Positions 53,790 to 61,312 of a stretch of 64,000 nucleotides of DNA are shown here, piece by piece; position 1 is the stretch's first letter, and each line of letters begins with the position of its first letter. The position numbers and the translations under genes were made by a program. A model generated the notes under the pieces. That model was given only the letters and a program-made list of their open reading frames with translations, was not told the origin of the DNA and searched no databases. The DNA comes from Acidobacteriota bacterium (GTDB taxonomy: Bacteria > Acidobacteriota > Terriglobia > Bryobacterales > Bryobacteraceae), in the NCBI GenBank assembly GCA_017307505.1, contig JAFKEE010000022.1, forward strand, positions 248,001-312,000, given 5' to 3'.

Positions 53790-54596
53790 CCGGTGTTGGC
53801 TTTGTTCCGTCGTGGAGAATGGATTGGGCGGGGATAGCCCCTCGCTGCCGCTCGGGGACTGGTGTAGGAGTGCTCTCCCGTATTGGCTTTGTTCCGCCGC
53901 GGAGAGAGGATTGGGCGGGGATAACCCCTCGCTGCCGCTCGGGGGCTGGTGTAGGAGTGGTCTCCCGTATTGGCTTTGTTCCGTCGCGGAGAGTGGATTG
54001 GGCGGGGATAGCCCGTCGCTTGCGCTCGGGCATTATGACCTGACCCGATGCGGACTTTGGCTTTGATGCCTCCTGGGGAGTGGATTGAGAGGAGGAGGGC
54101 GAGGCTTGTGCCGACGCGGTCCACTCTGTTCGACGTGAGGTTCGGCAGCTGGTGGGGACCAATTCATTAGGACTGGGGGCTGGGGACGGAAGGATGGCCT
54201 GCCCTGAGTGCTGTGCTGGGACGAACAGCAGGAGGGACAGGGCACCGGCCGATGGCAGAGTGCTCTCAGCCGAGAGGGCCGGCGCGCCTGCGTTAGCAAT
54301 GTGCTGTTGATGGGACGAGATGGAGGTCCAGGGTCCGATGGAAGTGGACTCCATGTTCGAGCCGAGCGTTGTTCCGGAATGGGACGCGGGCCTGACGGGT
54401 CGATGGGCGAGCGCTCCATTTGTTCGAGCCTGATCCCGTCGTGTTCTTCTTTCCATAAATCTCCTTGGCCCGGGATTATAGTGAACAAGATCCAAATCAG
54501 GCCCCTTCAGGGTGGTGGAGAGATATTTGTAAGATATTGATAATATGTGTGTTACAGGATGAACGGCTTTATTTTGAAAGCGTGTGACCGGATTGG
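53790..54596 (-). repeat. Repeat element B (inverted relative to element A)
   Basis: Read on the minus strand: 28-bp box 54596-54569 (27 of 28 bases identical to element A), 88 bases, TATAAT (54480-54475), 18 bases, ATG at 54456 (MERRTRRDQ, with AAGGAG upstream), then an array of three clear GGAACAAAGCCAA cores, complements at 53796, 53883 and 53970, and one decayed core near 54056. They repeat at 87 bases, a multiple of three (PERQRGAIPAQS, DGTKPIRETTP units). Box, spacing and ORF start are shared with element A, but the frame of the GAACAAA core differs. Confidence 0.75.
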
Positions 54597-54623
54597 AGCG
54601 TGTGTTGAATCCCGTGTCTTATT

Positions 54624-54669
54624 CCGAGTGCGGGATAATCCACGTAATACCGAGTGCCTGATTATCCCG
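54624..54669. repeat. CGGGATAATC inverted repeat with CCGAGTGC direct repeats
   Basis: CGGGATAATC (54631-54640) and GATTATCCCG (54660-54669) are a perfect 10-bp inverted repeat around 19 bases. CCGAGTGC occurs at 54624-54631 and 54650-54657. A related word, CCGGAATAATC, appears near 54730. The arrangement resembles a recombinase core site or transposon end, next to element B, but no recombinase gene is here. Confidence 0.55.
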
Positions 54670-55142
54670 AGTCCACTCACGCACTTGCCGGGATGGCCCG
54701 GAAAGGCGACTTCACAGGATTTCCACACCCGGAATAATCTGAGGCCTGCGTTTCGACTTCGACGGTCGGAGACGTATCGGACGCAAGGCACTCGGGTCGG
54801 AATATGCGTCTGCGAGACTCATCGCCACTTGGACCAGTGCGTTCACGGCGTTCGCGATTGGTTGTCTTCACTGCTACACGGGATGTGCGGGTCGATGCCA
54901 CCCAACGAAGAAGACCCATCCTGTTCCGGTGGGAAACTCGCTTACGACACTCACAGCATCAGCGGCCTGAAGAACTTTCCGAGAAGGCTGTTTTCGAAAG
55001 TTTGGGGGCTTTTGTGAGGCGGCTAGGACATCTCAAGTTTGGTGCTGCCACATTGGCGAACAGGCCGCTGATACGATAGCGGCGTGCAACGAAGTTGCAG
55101 GGTTCTCTACCCTTTCTCCGTCTTGCGATGTAGGTCCTCGCA
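54670..55142. other. Intergenic, no convincing gene
   Basis: About 470 bases after the inverted repeat. A plus-strand frame (54547-55017) is open, but its protein has no domain, no hydrophobic core and odd composition. It crosses the 54624-54669 repeats, so it is not called. No hairpin with a U-tract was seen. Confidence 0.4.
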
Positions 55143-55646
55143 ATGACGTGGTACAGGTTCGCCATTTCACGTTCGGCTCAGGACGAAGTAGTGCTTGCCG
55201 AGTCACGCAGTTGGGATGGATTAATCGCTGGTGGGACCGCACTCGCGATCATCATTGCGGCGCTTATCGTGTCGATATCCAAGCATGACGGAGTCGGTGC
55301 AATTTTGGTTCTTGTGGTCGCCGCCGCATGGTGTTTGTGCCTTCTGGTCCTAGCGAGCATCCAGACAGAGGCAAGCATCCGACGTGATCGCATTCAGGTC
55401 GTCAGGTCGGTCGCTCGAATTCGCTTGGCACGCGTGTACATGACGAACGAGGTGCGGGGATTCCGGGTGACGACGGCACCGATGCGGGGCAGTGGTGGCA
55501 AGGGGCTGTCGATGCTGATGACTTCAGGTCGCGCGGTGAAGATCACCCTCTGGTCGCGCTCACAATCGCTGGATGCCGAGGTCTTACAGCTCACTCGGTT
55601 CCTAGTTCCGCCGCGCGCGGGGAGTCCTTCGTCGAACCGGCGCTGA
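55143..55646 (+). CDS. Two-helix membrane protein, unknown function
   Basis: 167 residues. Helices IAGGTALAIIIAALIVSIS (~28-46) and AILVLVVAAAWCLCLLVLAS (~53-72) are followed by a soluble part with RDRIQVVRSVARIRLARVYM and GFRVTTAPMRG. This topology, two close helices then a short beta domain, recalls bacterial PH-like membrane proteins, but the match is not firm. It has lower GC and an isolated position after element B. It may be an orphan of the accessory DNA. Confidence 0.5.
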   Translation: MTWYRFAISRSAQDEVVLAESRSWDGLIAGGTALAIIIAALIVSISKHDGVGAILVLVVAAAWCLCLLVLASIQTEASIRRDRIQVVRSVARIRLARVYMTNEVRGFRVTTAPMRGSGGKGLSMLMTSGRAVKITLWSRSQSLDAEVLQLTRFLVPPRAGSPSSNRR

Positions 55647-55803
55647 ACGAGCAAGAAACCTATTCACCCTAACATCCTCGCAAGTGGCATTCTGGGGCTT
55701 AATCATCCCGCGTTCGTTCTTCCCGACACAATCGCTCGCGACCTGATAACCACGAGGCAAACGGCGCCGCAGTGGCGATTGCGGCCGAAGCACCATCTTA
55801 ATT

Positions 55804-56163
55804 TTGACGCCACCCAAGCTGAGAGGACAGGATCCGAAAGAAGGCACCGCGATTGCGATTCCCCAATGGGTCCACATGAACGGATACACTTTCGGCCACA
55901 AGGCAAGTGCGTCGAAGATAAAACAAAGGAATGCCGACTGGGCCGGGCAATCGAGGACGCAGTGGATCGCCGCGCACCCGGCAGAGGCGCTTTTCAAGGA
56001 GATTTACCACTCTATCCGGCTGTATGAGCTATCGGGCCAATTGAATTATGAGATCGTCGGATCGTTCCGGTATCTCTACAAGCTCAATGTTCGGACGATG
56101 GGGTACCCGCCTACGCCGCAACTGGATCTCCTGATCATGTATTACCTTAAACTGGCCGTTTAG
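55804..56163 (+). CDS. Possible toxin-tip fragment (Rhs C-terminal-like)
   Basis: 119 residues from a TTG at 55804; the frame is open back to about 55750 without a better start. GQDPKEGTAIAIPQWVHMNG, then YTFGHKASASKIKQRNADWA, matches the loose pattern of some Rhs/polymorphic-toxin tips (R-x-G-x-D-x-x-x-G-x-A-I-A-I-P-x-x-x-H...YG). A neighbouring frame (55779 on) holds LRPKHHLNFDATQAERTG, which would supply the preceding HH motif if a frameshift separates them. It may therefore be a broken nuclease toxin. No Rhs core or immunity gene is adjacent, so the identity is tentative. Confidence 0.35.
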   Translation: MTPPKLRGQDPKEGTAIAIPQWVHMNGYTFGHKASASKIKQRNADWAGQSRTQWIAAHPAEALFKEIYHSIRLYELSGQLNYEIVGSFRYLYKLNVRTMGYPPTPQLDLLIMYYLKLAV

Positions 56164-56211
56164 TGGAGAGCGGCTGGAGCTGATCGAGCTGCCGCCATTG
56201 TGCTGGGCGTT

Positions 56212-57612
56212 TCAGACGCGCGGGAGGGCGATGCGGAAGAGAGAGCCGTGGCCGATTTCACTTTCGAGGGTTAGGGTGCCGCCATGGGCTTCGACGGCCC
56301 ATTTTGCAATGGAGAGGCCGAGGCCGGCGCCGCCGGATTCGCGCCCACGGGCTTTGTCCACGCGGTAGAAGCGGTCGAATACGCGCGGCTGGTCTTCCGG
56401 CGGGATGCCAGGGCCGTTGTCCTCGATCTCGATGAGTACCCGGGCGTCTGAGGCAGGCAGGATGCGAATGGCAATGACACCCCCATCCGCAGAGTATTTC
56501 ACGGCGTTGTGGACGATGTTCATAAGGGCCTGGCGAAGGAAGAGGGCATCGCCGTGAATGTGCGTGTGCTCCTCACCCGTGATCTGCAGGCGGAGAGACT
56601 TCTCTTCCATCAGGACTTCGAAAAGCGAGGCCGAAGCACGGACCATTTCCATCAGAGCGATGGGCGCGCGGTGAAGCTGGATATGGCCCGAGTCGGCTCG
56701 CGCGATGGTGAGAAGGCTGTCGATGAGCGAGGTGAGGCGGTTCACCTCTTCCAGCATGCTGCCCACGATGTCGCGGTATTCGGCGCGGCTGCCTTCCTTC
56801 TGCAGGCCGACTTCGCCGACGCTGCGGATCATGGCAAGCGGAGTGCGAAGTTCGTGGGAGACGTCTGAGGTAAAGGAGCGAAGCTGCTCGAACGCGCGCT
56901 CCAGGCGGGCCAGGGTCTGATTGAAGACCCGTGCGAGCTCACCGAGTTCGTCGTCGTTGTCGTCGACCGGCAAACGGGCGTGGAGATTGGCGGGTGTGAT
57001 TTCGCGGGCCTGCTGCGCCATGCGCTCAATGGGGCTGAGAGCGCGGCGGGCGAGGGCGTAACCGGCGAGTCCGGCGCCGAGCAGGACGGCCGGCAGGACG
57101 ACGAGCGAGGCGACGAAGAGGTCGCGCAGGCGCTCAAAAAGCGGTTCCTCACTGTGGGCGAGGCGGATGAGCAGGCGCCGGCCATCGAGCACATGGACGC
57201 GGCTGACGACGCGGACGCGCGTTCCATCGGAGAGCCGGGTGGACCTGGGGGAATAGCCGCCAACACCCTCGCCGGCGAAGGCGGGGCCTCCCAGCATGCG
57301 GCCCTGCAGGCGCTGATTGCGATAGAGGAGATCGCCCGCGGGGCCGAGGACTTCGACGTAGCGCTCGATGACGTCGCGCGATTCGCGGTGGTTGTGGTAG
57401 TCGTCTCTCACCAGGAGGCGGCCGTTGGGCGTGAAGTAGAGGAGGCCCTCGACGGTCTCGATTTCCTGAACGGAGAACTGGCTGAGTTGTCCGCGGAGCT
57501 GCCAGAAGAGGAGGCTGCAGGTGCCGGCCCAGGCCAGGATGAGCAGGGCGGCCAGGCCAGCGACGTACCAGAGAGCGAGGCGTGTGCGGAGGTGGCGCGG
57601 CCGGAGGCGCAA
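56212..57612 (-). CDS. HAMP-containing sensor histidine kinase
   Basis: 466 residues from the TTG at 57612, which follows the regulator stop directly; ATG 57690 lies inside the regulator gene and is less likely. Two helices (LALWYVAGLAALLILAWAGT, DLFVASLVVLPAVLLGAGLA) flank a periplasmic sensor domain. A HAMP region (ALSPIERMAQQAREITPANL) leads to HisKA (RSFTSDVSHELRTPLAMIRS) and HATPase_c (NIVHNAVKYS, DNGPGIPPE, GGAGLGLSIAKW). Layout is that of CusS-like heavy-metal or drug sensors. It should phosphorylate the regulator encoded directly upstream. The efflux operon on the other strand is the likely target. Confidence 0.9.
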   Translation of the reverse strand: MRLRPRHLRTRLALWYVAGLAALLILAWAGTCSLLFWQLRGQLSQFSVQEIETVEGLLYFTPNGRLLVRDDYHNHRESRDVIERYVEVLGPAGDLLYRNQRLQGRMLGGPAFAGEGVGGYSPRSTRLSDGTRVRVVSRVHVLDGRRLLIRLAHSEEPLFERLRDLFVASLVVLPAVLLGAGLAGYALARRALSPIERMAQQAREITPANLHARLPVDDNDDELGELARVFNQTLARLERAFEQLRSFTSDVSHELRTPLAMIRSVGEVGLQKEGSRAEYRDIVGSMLEEVNRLTSLIDSLLTIARADSGHIQLHRAPIALMEMVRASASLFEVLMEEKSLRLQITGEEHTHIHGDALFLRQALMNIVHNAVKYSADGGVIAIRILPASDARVLIEIEDNGPGIPPEDQPRVFDRFYRVDKARGRESGGAGLGLSIAKWAVEAHGGTLTLESEIGHGSLFRIALPRV

Positions 57613-57613
57613 C

Positions 57614-58300
57614 TCAGGCGTCCTCGCCTTCGCGGAGAACGAAGCCGACGCCACGGACAGTCTGGAGGAGCCGCGGCTCGAACTGGCCATCGATCTTCTT
57701 CCGCAAGCGGACCATCTGGGCGTCGATCACGTTGTCGAGCGGGGTCTGGCGGGCGGTTTCCTTCCAGATATCCCGCGCCAGCATCTCGCGTGAGACGACA
57801 CGGCCGCGATTAAGGAAGAAGTACTCGAGGAGTTCAAACTCGCGCGGGGTGAGATCGATGGGCAGGCCGGAGCGGGTGACGGAGCGGCGAGCGCGATCGA
57901 GTTCGAGGTCGGCGAGTTTGAAGCGCTCGTCGAGGAGAGGATGGCCGCGGCGGGTGAGGGCGCGGATTCGGGCGAGCAGTTCGGGAAAGGCGAAGGGTTT
58001 GACGAGGTAGTCGTCGGCGCCCAGGTCGAGGCCGCGGACCCGGTCTTCGACGGCATCGCGGGAGGTGAGCAGGAGTACGGGTGTTTTGATGCCGCGGCGG
58101 CGGATGGTGGAGAGGATTTCGAAGCCGTCATGGCCGGGCAGCATGACATCGAGCAGGGCGAGGTCGAAGGGTTCGGCGTTGAGCAGATAGAAACCTTCTT
58201 CGCCGGTGTGGGCGACGCGGACGGCGTGCCCGTCGGCCTCCAGGCCTTCGCGGAGGGCGCTGGCCATCTTCTGCTCGTCCTCCACGACAAGGATTTGCAC
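57614..58300 (-). CDS. OmpR-family response regulator
   Basis: 228 residues from a GTG with AGGGAAG upstream. Receiver: MQILVVEDEQ (acidic pair), phospho-acceptor Asp51 in LALLDVMLPGHDG and Lys101 in YLVKPF. Winged helix: LTPREFELLEYFFLNRGRVV, RLRKKIDGQFEPRLLQTVRG. It overlaps the kinase start at its stop and lies 175 bases from the divergent DUF190-efflux operon. The ATCAGG repeats in that gap have the 11-bp spacing OmpR-type regulators use. Confidence 0.93.
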   Translation of the reverse strand: MQILVVEDEQKMASALREGLEADGHAVRVAHTGEEGFYLLNAEPFDLALLDVMLPGHDGFEILSTIRRRGIKTPVLLLTSRDAVEDRVRGLDLGADDYLVKPFAFPELLARIRALTRRGHPLLDERFKLADLELDRARRSVTRSGLPIDLTPREFELLEYFFLNRGRVVSREMLARDIWKETARQTPLDNVIDAQMVRLRKKIDGQFEPRLLQTVRGVGFVLREGEDA

Positions 58301-58307
58301 GCTTCCC

Positions 58308-58398
58308 TTTATAGAGTCGGAACGGGTTCGACCGCAACTGACAAGGCGCAGACTGAGGCCTGATAGGGCTATCAGGAAATCATCAGGAAGTCATCAGG
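58308..58398. promoter_or_regulatory. Divergent promoter region with ATCAGG repeats at 11-bp spacing
   Basis: ATCAGG occurs at 58371, 58382 and 58393, each 11 bp after the previous, and reversed (CCTGAT) at 58359-58364. This is the geometry of OmpR/PhoB-type direct repeats. Candidate promoters: plus strand CTGACA (58338-58343), 17 bases, TGATAG (58361-58366); minus strand TTGCGG (58337-58332), 18 bases, TATAAA (58313-58308). The repeats lie at and after the plus-strand -10, which would suit repression, unless the true start is further downstream. Confidence 0.55.
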
Positions 58399-58474
58399 CG
58401 GAGAGCAGGCGTTTCGATGGTAAGAACTGAAGGTACGCCGCGCGCCGGCTGTGTGCGCGGTTGGAGGAACCCGA

Positions 58475-58822
58475 ATGCTGCCTGCTGGCGCAGCCAAAAA
58501 AGTGACAATCCACCTCAACGAAGATACGACGGCACGGCATGACTTTCTGTACAACGAGATTTTCTCGCTGCTGCGGGAGCGAGGCGTGGCCGGGGCGACG
58601 GTGATCCGGCCGGCTGCGGGCTTCGGCAGCCATCATCGAACGCACTCGGTGGAAGGAGACGCGGCCTTGCGGGAGCATCTGCCGGTGAGGATCGAGTTCA
58701 TCGAAACCATGGAGGCGGTGGAGGCGGTGTTGCCAGCCTTGTGCGAGATGATCACCGACGGGCTGATTGAGGTCCAAGAGACCACCGTGGTCAAGTCAGC
58801 AAAACGGGATGAACGACAGTAG
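58475..58822 (+). CDS. DUF190 family protein
   Basis: 115 residues from MLPAGAAKKVTIHLNEDT (ATG 58475 with GGAGG upstream); an ATG-like start eight codons earlier is not needed. VTIHLNEDTTARHDFLYNEI, RGVAGATVIRPAAGFGSHHR and LPVRIEFIETMEAVEAVLPA are the DUF190 landmarks. The fold is PII-like, and related proteins are often fused or linked to CrcB (fluoride) or efflux genes. Function unresolved, perhaps a trimeric small-ligand sensor. It is the first gene of the efflux operon and just overlaps the TolC-like gene region. Confidence 0.9.
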   Translation: MLPAGAAKKVTIHLNEDTTARHDFLYNEIFSLLRERGVAGATVIRPAAGFGSHHRTHSVEGDAALREHLPVRIEFIETMEAVEAVLPALCEMITDGLIEVQETTVVKSAKRDERQ

Positions 58823-58823
58823 G

Positions 58824-60098
58824 ATGAGGCGGCGTTTCCTCCTTTGCACCGTGCTGGCAGCAGCGTACCTGCGGGCGCAGCCGGCGCGGCTGACGCTGCC
58901 GGAGGCGGAACAGCGGGCGCTGAAGAACCATCCGCGGATCGGGTCGGCAACGCTGAGGGCGCAGGCGGCGCAGGAGCAGGTAACGCAGGCGCGATCGGCG
59001 TATGAACCATTAGTGACGGGGAGCCTGACGGGTTCGGCGGCGGACCATGGCTCGATCATGGCGGCCGGAACGCTGCAGACGTCGAGTTTGTATAGCCGTG
59101 TTGCGGCAGGAGTTTCTATCTCGCAGCTGGTGACTGATTTTGGGCGGACGTCGAAGATGACGGAGTCGGCCCGCCTGAATGCCACGGCGCGCGCGCAGAC
59201 GGCGGCGAACACGAGGGCGGAGATCCTGGTGCAGGTGGATCTGGCATACTGCCAGGCCCTGGCGTCGGAGGCCGTGCTGAGGGTCTCGCGGGCCGTGGTG
59301 GAGAACCGCCGGTTGATTCTGCGGCAGGTAAAGGCGTTAGCGCAGAGTTCACTGAAATCGACCCTGGATGTGAGTTTCGCCGACGTGGCGGCTTCGGACG
59401 CGGAACTGGCCCTGGTGCGGGCGGAGAACGACGCGGCAGCGAGCCGGGCGCGGCTGGTTTCGGCCATGGGCGGTACAGGAACCGAAGAGTTCGAACTGAC
59501 GGACCTACCCCTGCCGGCGGATCTGCCGGCGGATGCGAATGCGGCCGTGGCGCACGCGGTGGAGCAGCGGCCCGACCTGGCGGCATTGAAGCTGGACCGG
59601 ACGGCAGCGCACCGGTTCGCCGATGCGGAGGGTGCACTCAGCCGCCCGACGGTGAGCCTGCTGGGCGCGGCCGGAGCTTTGCCTGCGGGCGACCCTCATC
59701 TGCCGGGCACCTACAGCGCAGCGGCGGTGAACGTGAGTATTCCGGTGTGGAACGGGCGGCTGTTCAGCGCGCGGCACACGGAGGCGCAACTGAGGGCAGG
59801 GGCGCTGGACCGGGATGTGGAGGACCTGTCTGTGCGGGTCTCGGAGCAGGTGCGCGTAGCCTGGCTGGAGGCGAACACAGCGTTGCGGCGACTGACGGTG
59901 ACGGAACGGCTGGTGGGGCAGGCGGAGCAGACGCTGCGGCTGGCCCAGGTCCGCTATGACAGCGGGCTGGGCAGCATCGTGGAGCTCAACCAGGCCCAGG
60001 TGGCCCAGGTTTCGGCGGAGATCGCCGCCGCCAACGCGAAGTATGAGTTTCTGAGCCGGCGCGCGGGGCTGGCGTTTGTGATGGGGGATCTGCGATGA
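58824..60098 (+). CDS. TolC-like outer membrane efflux protein
   Basis: 424 residues from MRRRFLLCTVLAAAYLRAQP (ATG 58824, two bases after the DUF190 stop; 58809 is an alternative). After the signal peptide there are two OEP repeats: residues ~25-210 (LTLPEAEQRALKNHPRIGSA, long Ala/Arg/Glu helices) and ~225-420 (AAVAHAVEQRPDLAALKLDR, VRYDSGLGSIVELNQAQVAQ). It forms the trimeric exit duct of the pump. Its stop overlaps the adaptor start by ATGA, so pump parts are co-translated. Confidence 0.9.
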   Translation: MRRRFLLCTVLAAAYLRAQPARLTLPEAEQRALKNHPRIGSATLRAQAAQEQVTQARSAYEPLVTGSLTGSAADHGSIMAAGTLQTSSLYSRVAAGVSISQLVTDFGRTSKMTESARLNATARAQTAANTRAEILVQVDLAYCQALASEAVLRVSRAVVENRRLILRQVKALAQSSLKSTLDVSFADVAASDAELALVRAENDAAASRARLVSAMGGTGTEEFELTDLPLPADLPADANAAVAHAVEQRPDLAALKLDRTAAHRFADAEGALSRPTVSLLGAAGALPAGDPHLPGTYSAAAVNVSIPVWNGRLFSARHTEAQLRAGALDRDVEDLSVRVSEQVRVAWLEANTALRRLTVTERLVGQAEQTLRLAQVRYDSGLGSIVELNQAQVAQVSAEIAAANAKYEFLSRRAGLAFVMGDLR

Positions 60099-61309
60099 CG
60101 ACGATGAGGCGGCTGGGGCAGGCCGCGGCGACAGGAGTGATGACACTGGGGCTGGCCGCATGTTCGAAGAGCACTGCAGCCGAGGAGCGGGCACCAGCAG
60201 CGGTGGCCACGGTGCCGGTGGCCACGGTGACGCGCGGCGAGCTGGCAAATGACCTGGTGTTGACGGCAGAGTTCCAGCCGTTCCAGCAGATCGACGTGTT
60301 GGCGAAGGTGGCCGGCTATGTGCGTTCCATCAAGGTGGATATCGGCGACCGTGTGCGGGAGGGACAGATCCTGGCGACGCTGGAGATCCCCGAGATGGAG
60401 GACGACCTGGCAAAGTCGGCCGCGTCCATTGACGAGGCCGAGGCCGAAGCCGCGACAGCCGCCGACGAGCTGAAGCGCGCCGAGGCGGCCCATGAGATGG
60501 CGCATCTGTCCTTTGAGCGGATAGGAACTGTTCTCAGGAAGGAACCCGGGCTGGTGCCGCAGCAGGACGTCGATGAGGCCCGGTCCCGGGATCTGATGGC
60601 GGAGGCGCAGGTGTCGGCCTCCAAGTCGAAGCTGCGCAGTTCCGCGCAACGGGCTCAGGTGTCGCGGGCGGAGCAGCGCAGGCTGCAGACGCTGCACCGG
60701 TACACCACGATCGCGGCTCCATTTGACGGGGTAGTGACAAAACGCTACGCAAATGCCGGCGCAATGATTCAGGCTGGTACGACTTCCCAGACCCAGGCGA
60801 TGCCGCTGGTGCAGTTGTCACAGAACAACCTGCTGCGGCTGACACTGCCCGTGCCGGAGTCGGTGGCCGCGCGAGTGCACGTGGGCGACACGCTGGACGT
60901 ACGGGTGCCTTCCATTGGGCGGACCTTCGCGGGCCGGGTGGCCCGGTTCGCGGAGACGATCCAGGCGTCGACGCGCACGATGGACACGGAGGTTGACGTG
61001 CCGAACCCATCGCTGACGCTGATCCCGGGCATGTATGCCGAGGTGACGTTGCGTCTGGATGTGCGGAAGAATGCGCTGGCCGTGCCGGTGGATGCCGTGG
61101 ACCGCAGCGGACCGGAGCCGCGGGCATATTCCGTCACCCGGGCCGGCGTGATCCATGTTGTGCCTGTGACCACCGGGTTGGAGACGGAGCAGCGGGTTGA
61201 GATCCTCTCGGGCCTGCAGGAGGGCGACACGGTGGTGGCGGGACGGCGTGCCGGCCTGAAGGACGGGCAGCCCGTGAGCACCCGGCCGGTGGGGACGCAG
61301 GGGCACTAG
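60095..61309 (+). CDS. RND-type periplasmic adaptor lipoprotein
   Basis: 404 residues. The N-terminus MTTMRRLGQAAATGVMTLGL then AACSKS has a lipobox (L-A-A-C, lipidated Cys at about residue 22). Features in order: barrel-sandwich strand (QIDVLAKVAGYVRSIKVDIG, GDRVREGQILATLEIPEMED), coiled-coil hairpin (~100-190), second half (YTTIAAPFDGVVTKRYANAG), beta-barrel (DTLDVRVPSIGRTFAGRVAR) and C-terminal domain (EQRVEILSGLQEGDTVVAGR). It bridges the RND pump and the TolC-like duct. The gene precedes the RND gene by four bases. Confidence 0.92.
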   Translation: MTTMRRLGQAAATGVMTLGLAACSKSTAAEERAPAAVATVPVATVTRGELANDLVLTAEFQPFQQIDVLAKVAGYVRSIKVDIGDRVREGQILATLEIPEMEDDLAKSAASIDEAEAEAATAADELKRAEAAHEMAHLSFERIGTVLRKEPGLVPQQDVDEARSRDLMAEAQVSASKSKLRSSAQRAQVSRAEQRRLQTLHRYTTIAAPFDGVVTKRYANAGAMIQAGTTSQTQAMPLVQLSQNNLLRLTLPVPESVAARVHVGDTLDVRVPSIGRTFAGRVARFAETIQASTRTMDTEVDVPNPSLTLIPGMYAEVTLRLDVRKNALAVPVDAVDRSGPEPRAYSVTRAGVIHVVPVTTGLETEQRVEILSGLQEGDTVVAGRRAGLKDGQPVSTRPVGTQGH

Positions 61310-61312
61310 GGC

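Noticed and set aside
54547-55017. 156-codon plus-strand frame after element B
   Set aside because: It crosses inverted and direct repeats and has neither a ribosome-binding site nor a domain.
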